A DNA stretch of 64,000 bases from Chlamydomonas reinhardtii (lineage: Eukaryota; Chlorophyta; Chlorophyceae; Chlamydomonadales; Chlamydomonadaceae): assembly GCF_000002595.2 (NCBI RefSeq), contig NC_057013.1, positions 820,501-884,500 of the forward strand. Direction: 5' to 3'. Under the pieces are notes generated by a model. The model was given only the letters and a program-made list of their open reading frames with translations. It was not told the origin of the DNA and made no database searches. Position 1 is the stretch's first letter; each line of letters begins with the position of its first letter. Positions 50,401 to 61,040 of this stretch are shown here, piece after piece. Made by a program: the position numbers and the translations under genes.

Positions 50401-51515
50401 TGCCACCTTTCCCCGCAGACGACAACCAAGGTAAGCAAGGAACAGCGGGCTGGGGGCGCAGACTCCGGTCCGGTCTGGTGCTGATGTCTCTGCACTTACC
50501 TGATAGCAAGCCAGGCTGAGGGCGCCCCATATTGGCACACCTCCTTTGCGTCCTTTCCTGCGGCCCCTAATACACACGCCTGTCCCCACGCCTTCACTTG
50601 CCGGATACACCGCGCGCCCCAGGCAGCTACCTAGAGGCTGGCACGATCGGCTTCCCACCGCCCATCCGCCCCGGGTCGTCCGGAGCCCTGTTTCTGGAGG
50701 TGCTGTGCCCGCCGGGATTCTACGCCACTGCCATCCAGGTGCTTAACCAGGAAACGGCGAGCGGATTGGGCCTGGAATGCATCAGCATTCCGGCCTGTGC
50801 CGACCCGCCGCCGCCTCCGTCACGATCAATTAAGATTCATTACCGCGCGCCTGGCTGCGGTCCGAGGCGGTCGCGTAGGTCGCTCCGCGGCCTGGGCTCG
50901 GAGCTTGCGGCGGAGGACCCGGACAGTCGACTGAGCAGTGGCAGCCAGCAGGAGAGTAATGGCCAGCTGCGGTCTAGCACAGCCGCGGGCGGTAGCGCCC
51001 GTGTCCGCAGCAGCAGTCGCATGCTGGGCAGCGCGACAGACGTGGGTGCCATTGTGGGCAACGCGTTTGTCCTGTCGACTGCGAGGCTGACCGACGGCGC
51101 TGGCAATACCGTGGACCAGCTAGCCGTGTACTTTGGCGACCCCTCGTCGCCAGACTTGCAAACAAAAGTAGTTATCAGGTTGAACTCAGAGTGGGTGGAT
51201 GGCTTCTCGGTGCCAGACTACCGATTCGACTGCCCGAGCGGCTTCTCCGCGGTGCGGGCCCAGACGGGCGGGATGTCGCAGCCGCCGACGCGGGTTGGGT
51301 TCCGCTGTGGCAGTGACGCGGCGGCTGCCGGGGGCTGGACGTCGCCGGAGCTGGGAGTGGGCGACTACGGCCCAGCCGTGCCGCTGAGCGAGGTGCAGTG
51401 CCCCGAGGGCTCGCGACTGGCTGGGCTGCTGGCTTCCACGCGGCGTATCTGGGACGGCGGCCCGCTGCTCGTGGAGGCATTCACCGCGTACTGCACCAAG
51501 GCGTGCGCCGCGTGA
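47482..51515 (+). CDS. Secreted SRCR-domain protein with Pro-rich (hydroxyproline-rich type) linker
   Basis: The start MAPTSFRLLVLALAIDVTVG is a signal peptide. Exons 47482-47638, 47673-47750, 47824-48048 build one scavenger-receptor Cys-rich domain: GRVEVLYNGVWGTIC, ANVICRQLGYAGG, QECSSSPWGAESGCSHADDA. Exon 48389-48481 starts a second one (GRLEVLSMDGIWGSVC). Its later parts lie near 49013-49099 (LGFPDNLDVAVLVGG) and 49264-49378 (RYFAACSFAGWGVSGGCD). Exon 49580-50212 is Pro-rich with PPPPYYGSSYPPPSPP repeats, as in volvocine cell-wall and pherophorin-type proteins. Exons 50356-50430 and 50623-51515 follow; the last encodes a C-terminal region (CPPGFYATAIQVL, YRFDCPSGFSAVRAQTG) that I do not recognise. 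The splice path between 48481 and 49013 is unresolved, and so is the ligand. Confidence 0.78.
50000..50100 (+). repeat. Tandem coding repeat, Pro/Tyr-rich
   Basis: A 51-bp unit coding PPPPYYGSSYPPPSPP-type sequence is repeated two to three times, with near-identical DNA. It lies in the Pro-rich linker of the SRCR protein. Confidence 0.85.
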
Positions 51516-51841
51516 GGCGTGCGCGCGCCTATGGCAACGGCGCACTTTGTAGTGCTTGGTGGCGAATAGGGGGCACGATGGGAGGGGCGGGCAACCACCG
51601 CAGTTTGCCGCGTTTGGCTATTGGTTTGTTGGAGACGGCGCAGACGCCGGGCATGTTTGCATGTGGGGGTATTGGGCTGCGGGTGGGCACACGAGTACAT
51701 GACGTGGTTGGCGTGCGGTTGATGCGGGCGCGCTGGGTGTGCGTGGGCACCCAGGCGGTTGTGTGGGCGTAACGAATGGGTGTCCATGCGTGCGTTAGGG
51801 GATGTGGGAGGTAGCATTGATTCAACTGGCGACCTCTGTGG

Positions 51842-51915
51842 GCCCCCCTATAGCTATCTAGTTGGAGAGCTGCGCTCTTGCCTTAAGCAGCCAAGTTCAA
51901 TCCTGCGAATTGTCT
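51842..51915 (+). repeat. tRNA-like relic or SINE head
   Basis: An A-box TAGCTATCTAGTTGG at 51851-51865 and a B-box GTTCAATCC at 51895-51903 are spaced as in a tRNA, and the D-arm AGCT/AGCT stem forms. The acceptor stem does not pair and the T-stem is poor, so this is not a working tRNA gene. A tRNA-derived SINE or tRNA pseudogene is more likely. Confidence 0.4.
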
Positions 51916-52804
51916 GGGTCTTTGCACCGCGCTGAACGATAAAATGAGGTAACAAATGCGGTACGTAGCTTTGCAACGGGCTACGGCCTGCGGCCGATAA
52001 GTTGCGGGATTCTTTCATACTGTGTGTTGCCACACGTTGCCACTGGAAGCTTGGCGTCCCCTGTGAGCCTCTGCGATTCCATGATATCTGTACATATGAG
52101 TTGATTCAAAGCGCCGAGGATTCATGCTTGACGTTGACATACGACGGGAGTGGGACCTGTACATGCTTTATCCATCATGGCAGACGGTAGTGGCCTTGTT
52201 GCACTGTGCAATGCGGCTCTTAATGGGTTTTTTGTGCTGGCTTAACTAATGGCTTTAAGCACTGGCGTATAGTAGCTGTGCCCATGACCCGGAACTGTCT
52301 ATCCGGAACATGGACCCGCATCCCATGGGTCCCATGCATTGTCCTAGCTGTAAGCTTTGTCTCCATCACTCTAGACACCAATACACCCTCTAGACACCCA
52401 CTCTAGACACCATGTCGTCGCTGATCACGATTGCCGAGCAGCTGGTGCCTGGTGGCCCTGAACACCAAGGTTGTGTGTGTGTGTGTGTTACAGGATTGGA
52501 AGTGTGCATTCCTAATACCTGCAACGAGACTAACCGAGCCGCAAGGGCCCCTCGTCTCCTGGAACTGGATTGTTAGTTGCGTCTTGCACACCATGTGCAC
52601 CGTCGTGGTGCTGCCTAATCAAAAGACAGCGCTTAGACCAAATATCACGTACGCAGCAAGCCAACTTAAATTGGTCAGCACCTTGCATAACCTGCTTCAT
52701 TGAATCAGAGCTGATACCGTACGGTGATCTGACACCAACCCGGGTTCACTTCAGTTTGGGGCACCGTCCCAAAACTGGACAACCTTTGGACCCGTGTTTA
52801 GACG

Positions 52805-52893
52805 TGGTAGTACAGTCCGACGTGGAAACCAACCTTACCTACCCCCCACAAATCGCCTGTCGTGTCAGATTCACCGTCCGACTGTACTACCAC
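52805..52893. repeat. Short inverted repeat (hairpin)
   Basis: The arm at about 52806-52825 (GTGGTAGTACAGTC...) and its complement at 52873-52893 can fold into a stem of about 20 bp with a loop of about 45 nt. Confidence 0.6.
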
Positions 52894-53436
52894 TGCCGTA
52901 CGGCCCTTCCCGTGCGGGGGGTCATGGGGGTGGGCCGGGGGGGTTCCACGACGCCAAACTGGTCTCCCCTGAGTCCCCCACGCTCTCAGCCCCTCCGTAC
53001 ATGTAGTAATGACTTGCCGGTCAAGTGGGAGGGCGGTCCACGCTCGCCTGAGGTCGAAATGGGCGGGTTTTGGCCCGCCAGCCATGCGCCCGATGGGCGC
53101 GTGTCGGTCCGATCGGGCCAAAGTGTGCTGGAGAGAGCAGTAACTCACTCAATATGTTATTTAGATACCCAATATTGCACTGGAATGTACCCCGGGACAA
53201 AATGCGAGGCTCTGCCGACCAGCAATTTCGCGACCGGAGTCCCTCACACCGCCACATTTTCAATGCTCTATCATTGCCGTGTCTATTATTGACTATACGG
53301 AGCACTTTGCACGGCTTTTCAAGGGCTAAACGCTGCCCGTCGTGCACGTTGTCGCGGCATGTCGCTGCATTTTGCGAGCTCGGCGAGCGGACAGGCCGCT
53401 CCAGGGACTGAAACAGCAAGTCGTAACATATAAACG

Positions 53437-53820
53437 TCATGTATAAGCATTAGACGAGGTTTGGTCTTTGGACGGTGCGGCGTGTATGGGCACGCCCCCG
53501 AGTGAACCCGGGTTGTCTGACACACGTGTACGCTTCACACTCAAAACATGCCGTTCATCCTCTACTCCTTTGTTGCAGAGGGGGCAAAGCCTGGCATTTC
53601 TAGATAAATGGTGGTCTCTATTAGCTGCAATCGGCCAACAGCAAAGCCGAAACCTCATAAGGCATCTGTGTGCTTCAAAAGGGATAAAACAGTGGGCGTG
53701 GGGTGGGTGCATGGGTGGCGCCGCTCGCTCAAAACCGAGCCCCATCCAGTGCTTGTATTTGGACATATGCAGCCCGGGGTGCAAGGAATCAGACGGAAAC
53801 GTCTCAGGTGGTGTAATCAA
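53437..53820 (-). mobile_element. Fragment of a non-LTR retrotransposon 3' coding end
   Basis: The minus-strand frame reads FEAHRCLMRFRLCCWPIAANRD and RNARLCPLCNKGVEDERHVL. This arrangement, with a CPLC...H zinc-like motif and EDExH, is common after the reverse transcriptase of LINE-type elements. No reverse transcriptase core is present here, so it is a truncated piece. Confidence 0.5.
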
Positions 53821-53841
53821 ACGATCGTGGGCCCAGGAAGC

Positions 53842-54309
53842 CAGGGTTGCCTAGTACGCGACCCTCTCTCCATAATACGCGTATTAATACAGCGTACTAG
53901 GATTCCTAGTACAGTACGGTAAAATACGGTGCATAATACGCTGGGCCAGGAAATCCGGGGGGGAAGCCGACGCAAACACGGCACGCGTGCCCGCACCATG
54001 CCCGAATCGGTGTGAATCTGGATTTGCGCGGTCATAGTCTTCTAGCGGAATTTCCTTCAACTTATTATGCTCATATTGTTGTAAGAGAACACAGCTGCAG
54101 TGCGGAGAGCAGCCATGGTTCGCAAACTTCGACGGACATCCTTTCCAGCACCCCTCGCGCCCCTCGCCCAGCCACGGCGCTGCCACGGCCCACCCCGCTG
54201 GTTTCCCCAGCACAACGTATTTTCCAACGTACTAGCCGACGAGGGCAGCGTACAGTACGTAGTACAGTATGTAGTACATAGTACGCGTACTACGAACTAG
54301 GCAACCCTG
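53842..54309. mobile_element. hAT-type MITE, non-autonomous
   Basis: Terminal inverted repeats CAGGGTTGCCTAG (13 bp perfect) lie at 53842-53854 and, complemented, at 54297-54309. The 8-bp target duplication CAGGAAGC is exact (53834-53841 and 54310-54317). The CAGGG start with an 8-bp duplication marks the hAT superfamily. GTACTA/TAGTAC motifs recur near both ends. At 468 bp it has no transposase. It differs in sequence from the hAT MITE at 3931-4179, so two families are present. Confidence 0.9.
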
Positions 54310-54332
54310 CAGGAAGCCATCATTCTTGTAGA

Positions 54333-55018
54333 GGCGTTCCCGACCACCGGGTCCCTGGACGGCTCCCGGCGGCCAGCACTACGCCCACGGTGATGGCGCC
54401 AGGGGAAGGAAGGCGGGCTACCAGGCCCGCTACGTGATGAAGGTCGGCGGCGACGAGGGCTCCACGGGCTCCATCCGCCTCCGCATGGCTGGCGAGGAGG
54501 AGAGGTGCATCCCTTACGAGGCCGCCTACATCATGGACCCGACCACCGGGTCCCTGCCCAACAAGCACCGTGTGGCGCCGGTGAAGGACAACACGTGTGT
54601 GCTGGTGGTGTCGGTTTACCGCACCGACCTCACCTACGACGACATCGTGGGCGCCATCGTGGCCAAGTCTGTGGAGCGGCGGCAGCCCTTCAGTCTGGCC
54701 GCCATTGAGATTGAGCGGCCGACTGCACTGAAGCCCAGCACCAGGGGGAGCCTTGGCAACACCTACGCCAGTGCCAACAAGGGCAGGACGCTGTCCCAGG
54801 CGACCAAGGACGCCATGTCGGCGGCCCACAAGGGCAAGCCGATGTGCAAGGCAGCCAAGGACGCCATGTTGGCGGCCCACAAGGGCAAGCCGCTGTCCCA
54901 GGCGACCAAGGACGCCATTTCGGCGGCCAAAATCACCTGCCTCTGCGGCATCTGCAAAACCTGCAAGGTGCGGGCCAGAGTCCAGAAGTTCCGGGCCAAG
55001 AAGGCCAAGAAGGCCTAG
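54333..55018 (+). CDS. Protein with NUMOD3-like repeats, intronless
   Basis: An uninterrupted frame runs from about 54333 to the stop at 55016-55018; likely starts are the ATG at 54437 or an upstream exon. Near the C-terminus are three 17-residue units of the type KGRTLSQATKDAMSAAH, KGKPMCKAAKDAMLAAH and KGKPLSQATKDAISAAK. They look like the NUMOD3 DNA-binding motif found with homing endonucleases in phages and large DNA viruses. A CLCGICKTC cluster and a basic tail (KFRAKKAKKA) follow. The N-terminal part (YEAAYIMDPTTGSLPNKHRV, TDLTYDDIVGAIVAKSVERR) is not recognised. The absence of introns in a long frame is unusual for this window. No endonuclease domain is visible. Confidence 0.6.
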
Positions 55019-55539
55019 ACAACGCCCTCCAAAACCGGTGTTTATCAACACCACCATTCAGGTAGCGCAGGGGGAGGGTGTTCTTCAGGGACGTGTAACC
55101 GCACTGACCGCATTGCACCAATTTACGCTCGAAGCAGCTAAGCTCAACACAGGCGTCCTTTCGTGAGTGCTTTCAATAGCTTGATAGTGTGACATCGCTG
55201 GCCTTGGTGATTGTGAGCGCCCAGAGCAGTTATAAAGCAGACGCCGGGGAGAGTGGGGGCCTGTCGGGGGCCCGTGGCAAGACACAGCGTGCCGAGCTCA
55301 TGCTTTGTCCCCACAGGTCCCCAACTCCCCAAGGGCCCTGAGATAATCATACCCTGCTACTCGCTTGTTCAGTGATACACATAATCCCACCAAGCCACAA
55401 ACACTGTTGCCACCGATTCACTGACCGATTCACGAGGCGGGAAGAAGGGCTTTATAGCTCTACTGCACGGATAGGTCAAATTATGCACGAGTCACCTCTG
55501 TAGTTCTCAAGCAGCTTATCGCGTCGTGGAACTTCAGAA
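55019..55539. promoter_or_regulatory. Upstream region of SYS1
   Basis: Moderate-GC stretch between the NUMOD3-like ORF and SYS1. It should hold the SYS1 promoter; no gene or repeat was recognised. Confidence 0.4.
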
Positions 55540-57369
55540 ATGCTCTACGGGCAAGCCGTGAGTGGGAGCACCCTATATGTTCGCTTGCTCATATTGACCG
55601 AACTGACTTGCGTCTTGGCCGCAGGTTTGGGACCCGATCCTTATCATAGCGCAGATAGTCACGCTGCAATGCCTCTTCTACCTGACGTTGGGCCTCTTCC
55701 AGGGCCTCTTCATAGGTACATGAGCTTTTTGCGCACCCATAGTGGTGCTCGTACTGACGGGTGCATGGCGTTCCGCAGGGCCATACGTAAGCCGGCTGTC
55801 GATCGCCTACCTGTTCAGCTGGCGCATGTATAGCATCGGTACATACTCCGGCGTCATCAGCGTGCTATCGCTCCTGCTGACTGCCTGCTTGAGCGCCGTA
55901 TTCCTAGTCTGGATCGTGAGTCAAGGCGGGGGGCGGCTGTCATGGGTATGAAAGGAAGGCACGGTGCACGGGGGGGGGGGGGCGTGCAGTCTCACACGAT
56001 ATGCCAGCCCGCGGTTGCTTTCCACGGCTCATCGACCCCCTGTCAAGCACCATGGCCTGATGCCTGGCGCAACCCCATACCGGCGCAACTGCAGGTGGAG
56101 AGGGCAAAAAAGTGCTTGGACTTTGCCTCCACCTGTTTCATCTTCCACCTTTGGTTCTGTTGGCAATACGACGGCTTTCCTGCACGCTTTGAGTGGTGGG
56201 TGCGGCAACGTGACCACATGTCGGTGCCGTTTGCTGTCTGCAACTGGAATGTTTGTTTCGTGGCTCACGTCGCGCATGTGGACCGAGGGATAGCAGGAGC
56301 GTGCCACCGGGTGTGCCACCCGGGACAGCTTACAACCTCCAGTCCCCAGCCTGCTCTCAACAACACTTCCCGCTCTCCTCACCATATCGGACCTCCATCA
56401 TGAACCCCCCTGCAGGTGGGTGGCCAACATCCTGGGGCTCATCATCATGTCGCTGTTCGGCGAGTGGCTGTGCCTGCGGCGAGAGATGCAGGAGATCCCG
56501 CTAAGTGAGTATGGCTGGCGGGTGGGGAGCTTGGGGCGTGGCTGCTCGTGTTTGGGCAGAGGACATCGTGTGGAAGGAGAACGGCCCGCCGGAAGGGGCT
56601 CGTCAGACCCACGTGTAAAGAGCGTAAAGAGCAAGCATTGCAGACCTTGCAAAACAAACAATTGGAAATGGGGTCCGGGGCAGGTGGGGATGGAGTCGCC
56701 GCAGTTAGCCCGGGCCCCCGTTCCTGGCCCTGCACCGCTGCCCCCGATCCGCCTCCGCCTCCGGCGTTGCCCTGCCGCTGCCTCCCTGCTCATAGGTGAG
56801 CGGGCAGGGGGCGCAGGAGGCGCCGGCGGAGGCGGGTTAGGGGCAGGCGCAGGGCCGTTGGTCGCCGCCGCTGTCGCCCGGGATGCCGCAAGCCACGGGG
56901 GTGGGGGCCGGGGCTATGGCGGCATGCGGGCTGCGCTGGCATGGGCAGCTGCATGGTTGCTACCGCTCCCGCCGGCCATGGGCGCGGCAAGGTACCGAGA
57001 CAGCCGTCTGCTGCGACCCTTCGTCGACCTGCACTCCGTGCTTAAGAGGTAGCTGAAGGGCTGCGTGCCGGCCCAGGGGCGCGGCGCCAGCGCTCGGCAT
57101 CGATGTGTGACTAGGATGCGGCAATGACAGCAGTTGAGCTTATTTTGTATCCCTTGCACTTGACCCGCATCGCAGATACGTTGAGAGGGCGAGGAGCTAG
57201 CAGCGGCAACCTGGGCGCCTCAGGCTCAGGCGGCGCCGGCGGCGCGGGGCCAAGTGGCGGTGGCGGTGCCGGTACGTCTACTGGTTCCTCTTCGGCCGTT
57301 CAGATGTCCAGCATAGCCAATGTGAGCAAGGCGCCAGCGAAGGGATTGCCTGTGGCCGCTAGCGTCTGA
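55540..57369 (+). CDS. SYS1: SYS1 homologue, Golgi membrane protein
   Basis: Four-helix membrane protein that recruits the ARL-type GTPase ARFRP1/Arl3 to the trans-Golgi. Exons: 55540-55557, 55625-55715, 55779-55915, 56095-56195, 56416-56504, 57176-57369; 209 aa, phases consistent. The family blocks occur in order: MLYGQA, VWDPILIIAQIVTLQCLFYL, TLGLFQGLFIG, PYVSRLSIAYLFSW, the helix GVISVLSLLLTACLSAVFLV, ERAKKCLDFASTCFIFHLWF, EWWVANILGLIIMSLFGEW and LCLRREMQEIPL. Exon 1 is only 18 nt. The last exon adds about 64 Gly/Ser-rich residues beyond the usual C-terminus; another exon could be hidden in the 671-nt last intron. Confidence 0.93.
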
Positions 57370-58246
57370 GAGGCGTGAGCATGTATGCACATACGGTATG
57401 ATGTGTGGTTATGCTGGTATCTTTACGGGCTAGCTGTTGAGTATGCTGGATGGCGAGAGGCAGATTGTCTGTCAGGTTGCTGATGTGTGTTAAGGGGCTT
57501 GATTACCAGCGCCGTGACATTTGGCAAGGAAGGGCGCTGACTACATGCGCTTACAACAGGTGAAGGTCACGGGTGAAGGTGGTGCGCATTTCATATGACG
57601 AGACGCTTTTCACTGCCTTCATGTAAGGCTCTCAGACACAGCCCCTAGTAACGGTATTTACGCCAGTATCGTGCCAGCTGCAATAGCTTCTCATTTTCCT
57701 TGTGACCATGCTTTCCATCGCAATTCCAGGCGTTCAGGCACTGCCTGCGTCTTAAAAGCATTCTCGATGCCACGTAAGCGCCGTGTCACACAGCTATTAC
57801 CCTTTTGGGGCCCTGGCTAGTCCACGGCTGTCGTCCCACATGTAACCTCTATCAGCTATTACGATAATGCAAGCAGGCAGTGTGCCGGCCACACATGCCA
57901 TCAGGTGATCAGGGCACTATGGCGTCTTGCGCTGGACCCAAGGCCCACTCCTGCCCCGTAGGCACCCCTGCAAAGCAAAGCACAACCCGCACCCCCATCC
58001 TGCTACACCTGCATTGTGACACACCCGTTATCCATGACGCCAGGATACGCCCCATCATCCACATGCACACGCACACAAACCAAATCACGGCAACAAACCG
58101 CCGAGTGCCGTCCACAAGGCAACAAACCGTTGAGTCCACCGCACTACACGCCATTATTTCTTCACCTTTTGCTTCTCCTCCCCACCATGACAGCGTCCCT
58201 TTTCCCCACCTTCTCCACGTCCTCCTCCTTCAACCCCTCCGAGCCC
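57370..58246. other. 3' region between convergent genes
   Basis: SYS1 and the coiled-coil gene converge here. TGTAA motifs near 57623 and 57842 are candidate SYS1 poly(A) signals. No gene was recognised. Confidence 0.5.
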
Positions 58247-61040
58247 TTAGCCCCACCGCTTCGCCATGGCCGCCAGCCGCGCCTCGTCCCGCTTGCTCTC
58301 CTCAAACCGGTCCAGAGGCTTCTTCCCCTTGGCCCCCGCCCCGCCGCCGCCGCCACCGCCGCCGCCCGCCGCCCGATGCTTCCTCGCCGCTGCCTCCTTG
58401 GCTAGGCCCGCCTCCGTGGGCTGCGCAAACTTGGATTGCACCTGGGCGTAGGGGTCCACTGAGCCCGGATCTCCCATCATCATGCCTCCCGGAGAGCCCA
58501 TGCCGCCGCCGTGGCTCATGAAGCTGGACTGCTGCCCGCCCAGCCCGCCGCCGTGCGGCAGCATCCCCGCCGGCCCCCCCATCATCATCCCACCCATGCC
58601 CATCATCCCACCCATGCCCATCCCACCCATCATGCCGCCGGGCATACCCACCGAGCCCAGGCCGGGGCTGCCGCCCGCGCCGTCGTAGTTGGTGCCGGGC
58701 GCGCTGCGCCGCCCCAGCGGCCCGCCGCCACTGCGAGGCGGCGGCGGGATGCCGCTGAACAGCGGCGGCCGGCCCGCCACCGGCGGGAGCTTAGGGATAT
58801 TGCTGCCGCCGCCGCCGCCGCCGCCATGGCCGCCGCCAACCATCTCGCCGGGTGGCGGCAGCATCATGGGCCCGCGGCCTGCCTGTGCCATAAGCATGTG
58901 GGGTGGCATCAGCCCAGCCATGCTGGCTAGGCCGCCGCCGTGCCCGCCGTGGTGGCCGTGCCCGCCCGCCGCGTGATGCGCAAAGCTCTGCGCCGCCGCG
59001 ATGGAGCCCTGCAGCTCCATGCCGCGCTCCCGGCCCACATACAGCTTGTCCAGCAGCCGGTCCATCTTCTCCTTTGTCGAGTCCAGCTCGCGCTTGCGCT
59101 CCAACACCTCGTTCTTCGCGTCCATGACGGCCGCGGCGGTGAGGTGCGCCTGCTGCTGCCAGCGCGTCATCTCGTGCGTCATGAGTTGCGTGCGGTACAT
59201 CAGCTCGTCTCGCAGCCGGCCGATCTCTTCTTGCAGCGCGTTGATTTTGGCTTGGTACTCGGACTCGAGCCGCGCGCGGTCGACAGCCTCGGCGGAGCGA
59301 ATGCGGTCCTCGCTGGCGGCTAGCGCCTCCTGCGCCTTGCCCACCTCGCTGCGGGCCGCCTGCAGCTCGGCCTCAAAGTCCTGCCGCATGTTCTCCAGTG
59401 CGTTGCGCTCCTGATGGCGAGGTTGGTAAAGAGTTTTGTGGTAAGGCGAGGAGAGAGGGCTTTAGCTGGCTGCGGTGAAGGCTACGGCGCACAGCAACGT
59501 CGGTGTGTGGCAAAAGCGTACGCTTCGTATCCTCCCTCAGTCATGCCACATCCCCCATGATAGCTTTGGATTCCATGCCCACCCCACCCCACCCCGCCTG
59601 CCTCACCCGCTTGATGGCGGCGCGCTCCTCCTCCACCGCACGCTGCTCCTCCCGCCGGCGCTTCAGCACGTCCTCCAGCTTGTTCTTGGCCTCCAGCTCC
59701 GCCGCAATGGCGGCCTGCAGCAGCTCCTCCGCCTTCTTGCGCGCGCCCTGCTCCGCCTTGAAATGCTTCTCTATACGCAGGATCATGTCTTCAAGCTCCT
59801 CACGAGCCCGCACCTCCATCTGCAGCTGCTGTGCGTGCCGCTCACGCTCCGCCTCGAGGAGGAGCTCGCTGTCGGCGGCGGCGGCGGCGGCCGCCGCTGC
59901 GCCGCTGGCGCCAACGCCGCTCGCACGGCGATCGTTGTCGTTGTTATGCTCCGCACCCATTTCGTCTAACGAGTCTTGGTGGGGGTAGTGGTGTTGGTGC
60001 TGGTGGTGTTGGTGCTGGTGTTCGGGACTGCCGTAATCGCCTTGGTTGTGGCGAGCGGGGCTGCCTTGCTCGACCTCCTCCCCGTAACCGCCCGCGCCGG
60101 CCGAGTAGTCGCCGCCGGCTGCGTCGTCACCCTCCTGGTGCCCGCCCTCCGCCTCGCCCTCTCTGGACTCCACACCGGAGCCCTGCTCCTCACCCTCCGG
60201 GTGGTGATGCGGGTTGTGGTTGTGGTGCTTGCCAAGGTCCTCTCCAGCGCCCTCTGCTAGCTCACCCCCGCCCGATGCTCCTGCAAAGCCGGCCGCCTCT
60301 TCCTCTGCCTGGTCTAGCGCCTCCGCGCCGGCCTCACCCTCTGCTGTGCCCTCTACTGCCGCTGCCGCCGCCGCGTCCGCGTCTGCCGCGTCAGCCGCCC
60401 CAGCCTCACCCTCGCCTTCTGCACCGCCGACTGCTGCTGCAAGCTCGTCTAGCTGCTGCGGGTCTTGTTGGCCCAGGTCAGCCGCCTGCTCGCCTGCCGC
60501 CTCCGCCGCTGCTGCCGCCGCTGCCTCTTCGAGCTCCCGCTGCAGCTCCGCCTCCGCCGCTGCTTGCTGCTGCGCTAGCGCCTCAGCGTCCGCCTCACCA
60601 GTCGCTGCCTCCGCGGCAGGCTCTGCCTGCTGAGCCTCGACCTCCTCGCCGGCTGCACCGGCGTCGTCGGCCGCTGCCTCTCCCTCGGCGGCACCTGTGT
60701 CTCCTTGTGTCTCCGGTTCCGGCTCTGGCTCCGCCTCCGGTTGTGGCTCTGGCTGGGGCTCTGCCTCTGCCTCTGGCTGGGGCTCAGGCTCTGCAGCAGC
60801 TGCTTCGGCTGACTCCTCCGCGCCGGCGCCAACTGTATCTTCGTTGACCACAGGTTCCACAGCTTCTGCGCTCTCGGCTGGCTGGGGCGCGTCGGCGGGC
60901 TCAGGCTGAGCCGGCTCCGGCTCAGCACCCCCGCCCTCGACCGCGGGCTCTGCCTGTTCTGTGGTTGCTTCGGCGACGGGCTCCTCGGCCGGTGCTGCCT
61001 CACCGTCAGCTTTGGCCTGCGATAGCATCACGGCATGCAT
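58247..61040 (-). CDS. Coiled-coil protein with acidic N-terminus and Gly/Met-rich C-terminus
   Basis: Exons (minus strand) 59607-61040 and 58247-59410 give 865 aa. Residues 1-350 are rich in Glu/Ala/Pro/Gln, residues ~390-600 form a long coiled coil (for example AKNKLEDVLKRRREEQRAVE and YQAKINALQEEIGRLRDELM), and the rest is Gly/Met/Pro-rich with GGMMGMGGMMMGG runs. The C-terminus GKKPLDRFEESKRDEARLAA is charged. A flagellar or cytoskeletal scaffold would be a guess; the family is not recognised. The Met at 61040 is followed eight codons later by an acceptor-like CAG, so an upstream first exon is possible. Confidence 0.7.

Larger units (their letters stand above)
51516..53436. other. Gene-poor region with repeat debris
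   Basis: Starts with the 3' region of the SRCR gene. It holds a tRNA-like relic at 51842-51915, three CTCTAGACACC copies near 52370-52412 and an inverted repeat at 52805-52893. No gene with recognisable domains was found. Confidence 0.5.

Noticed and set aside
51842-51915. Functional tRNA gene
   Set aside because: The acceptor arm does not pair and the T-stem has mismatches.
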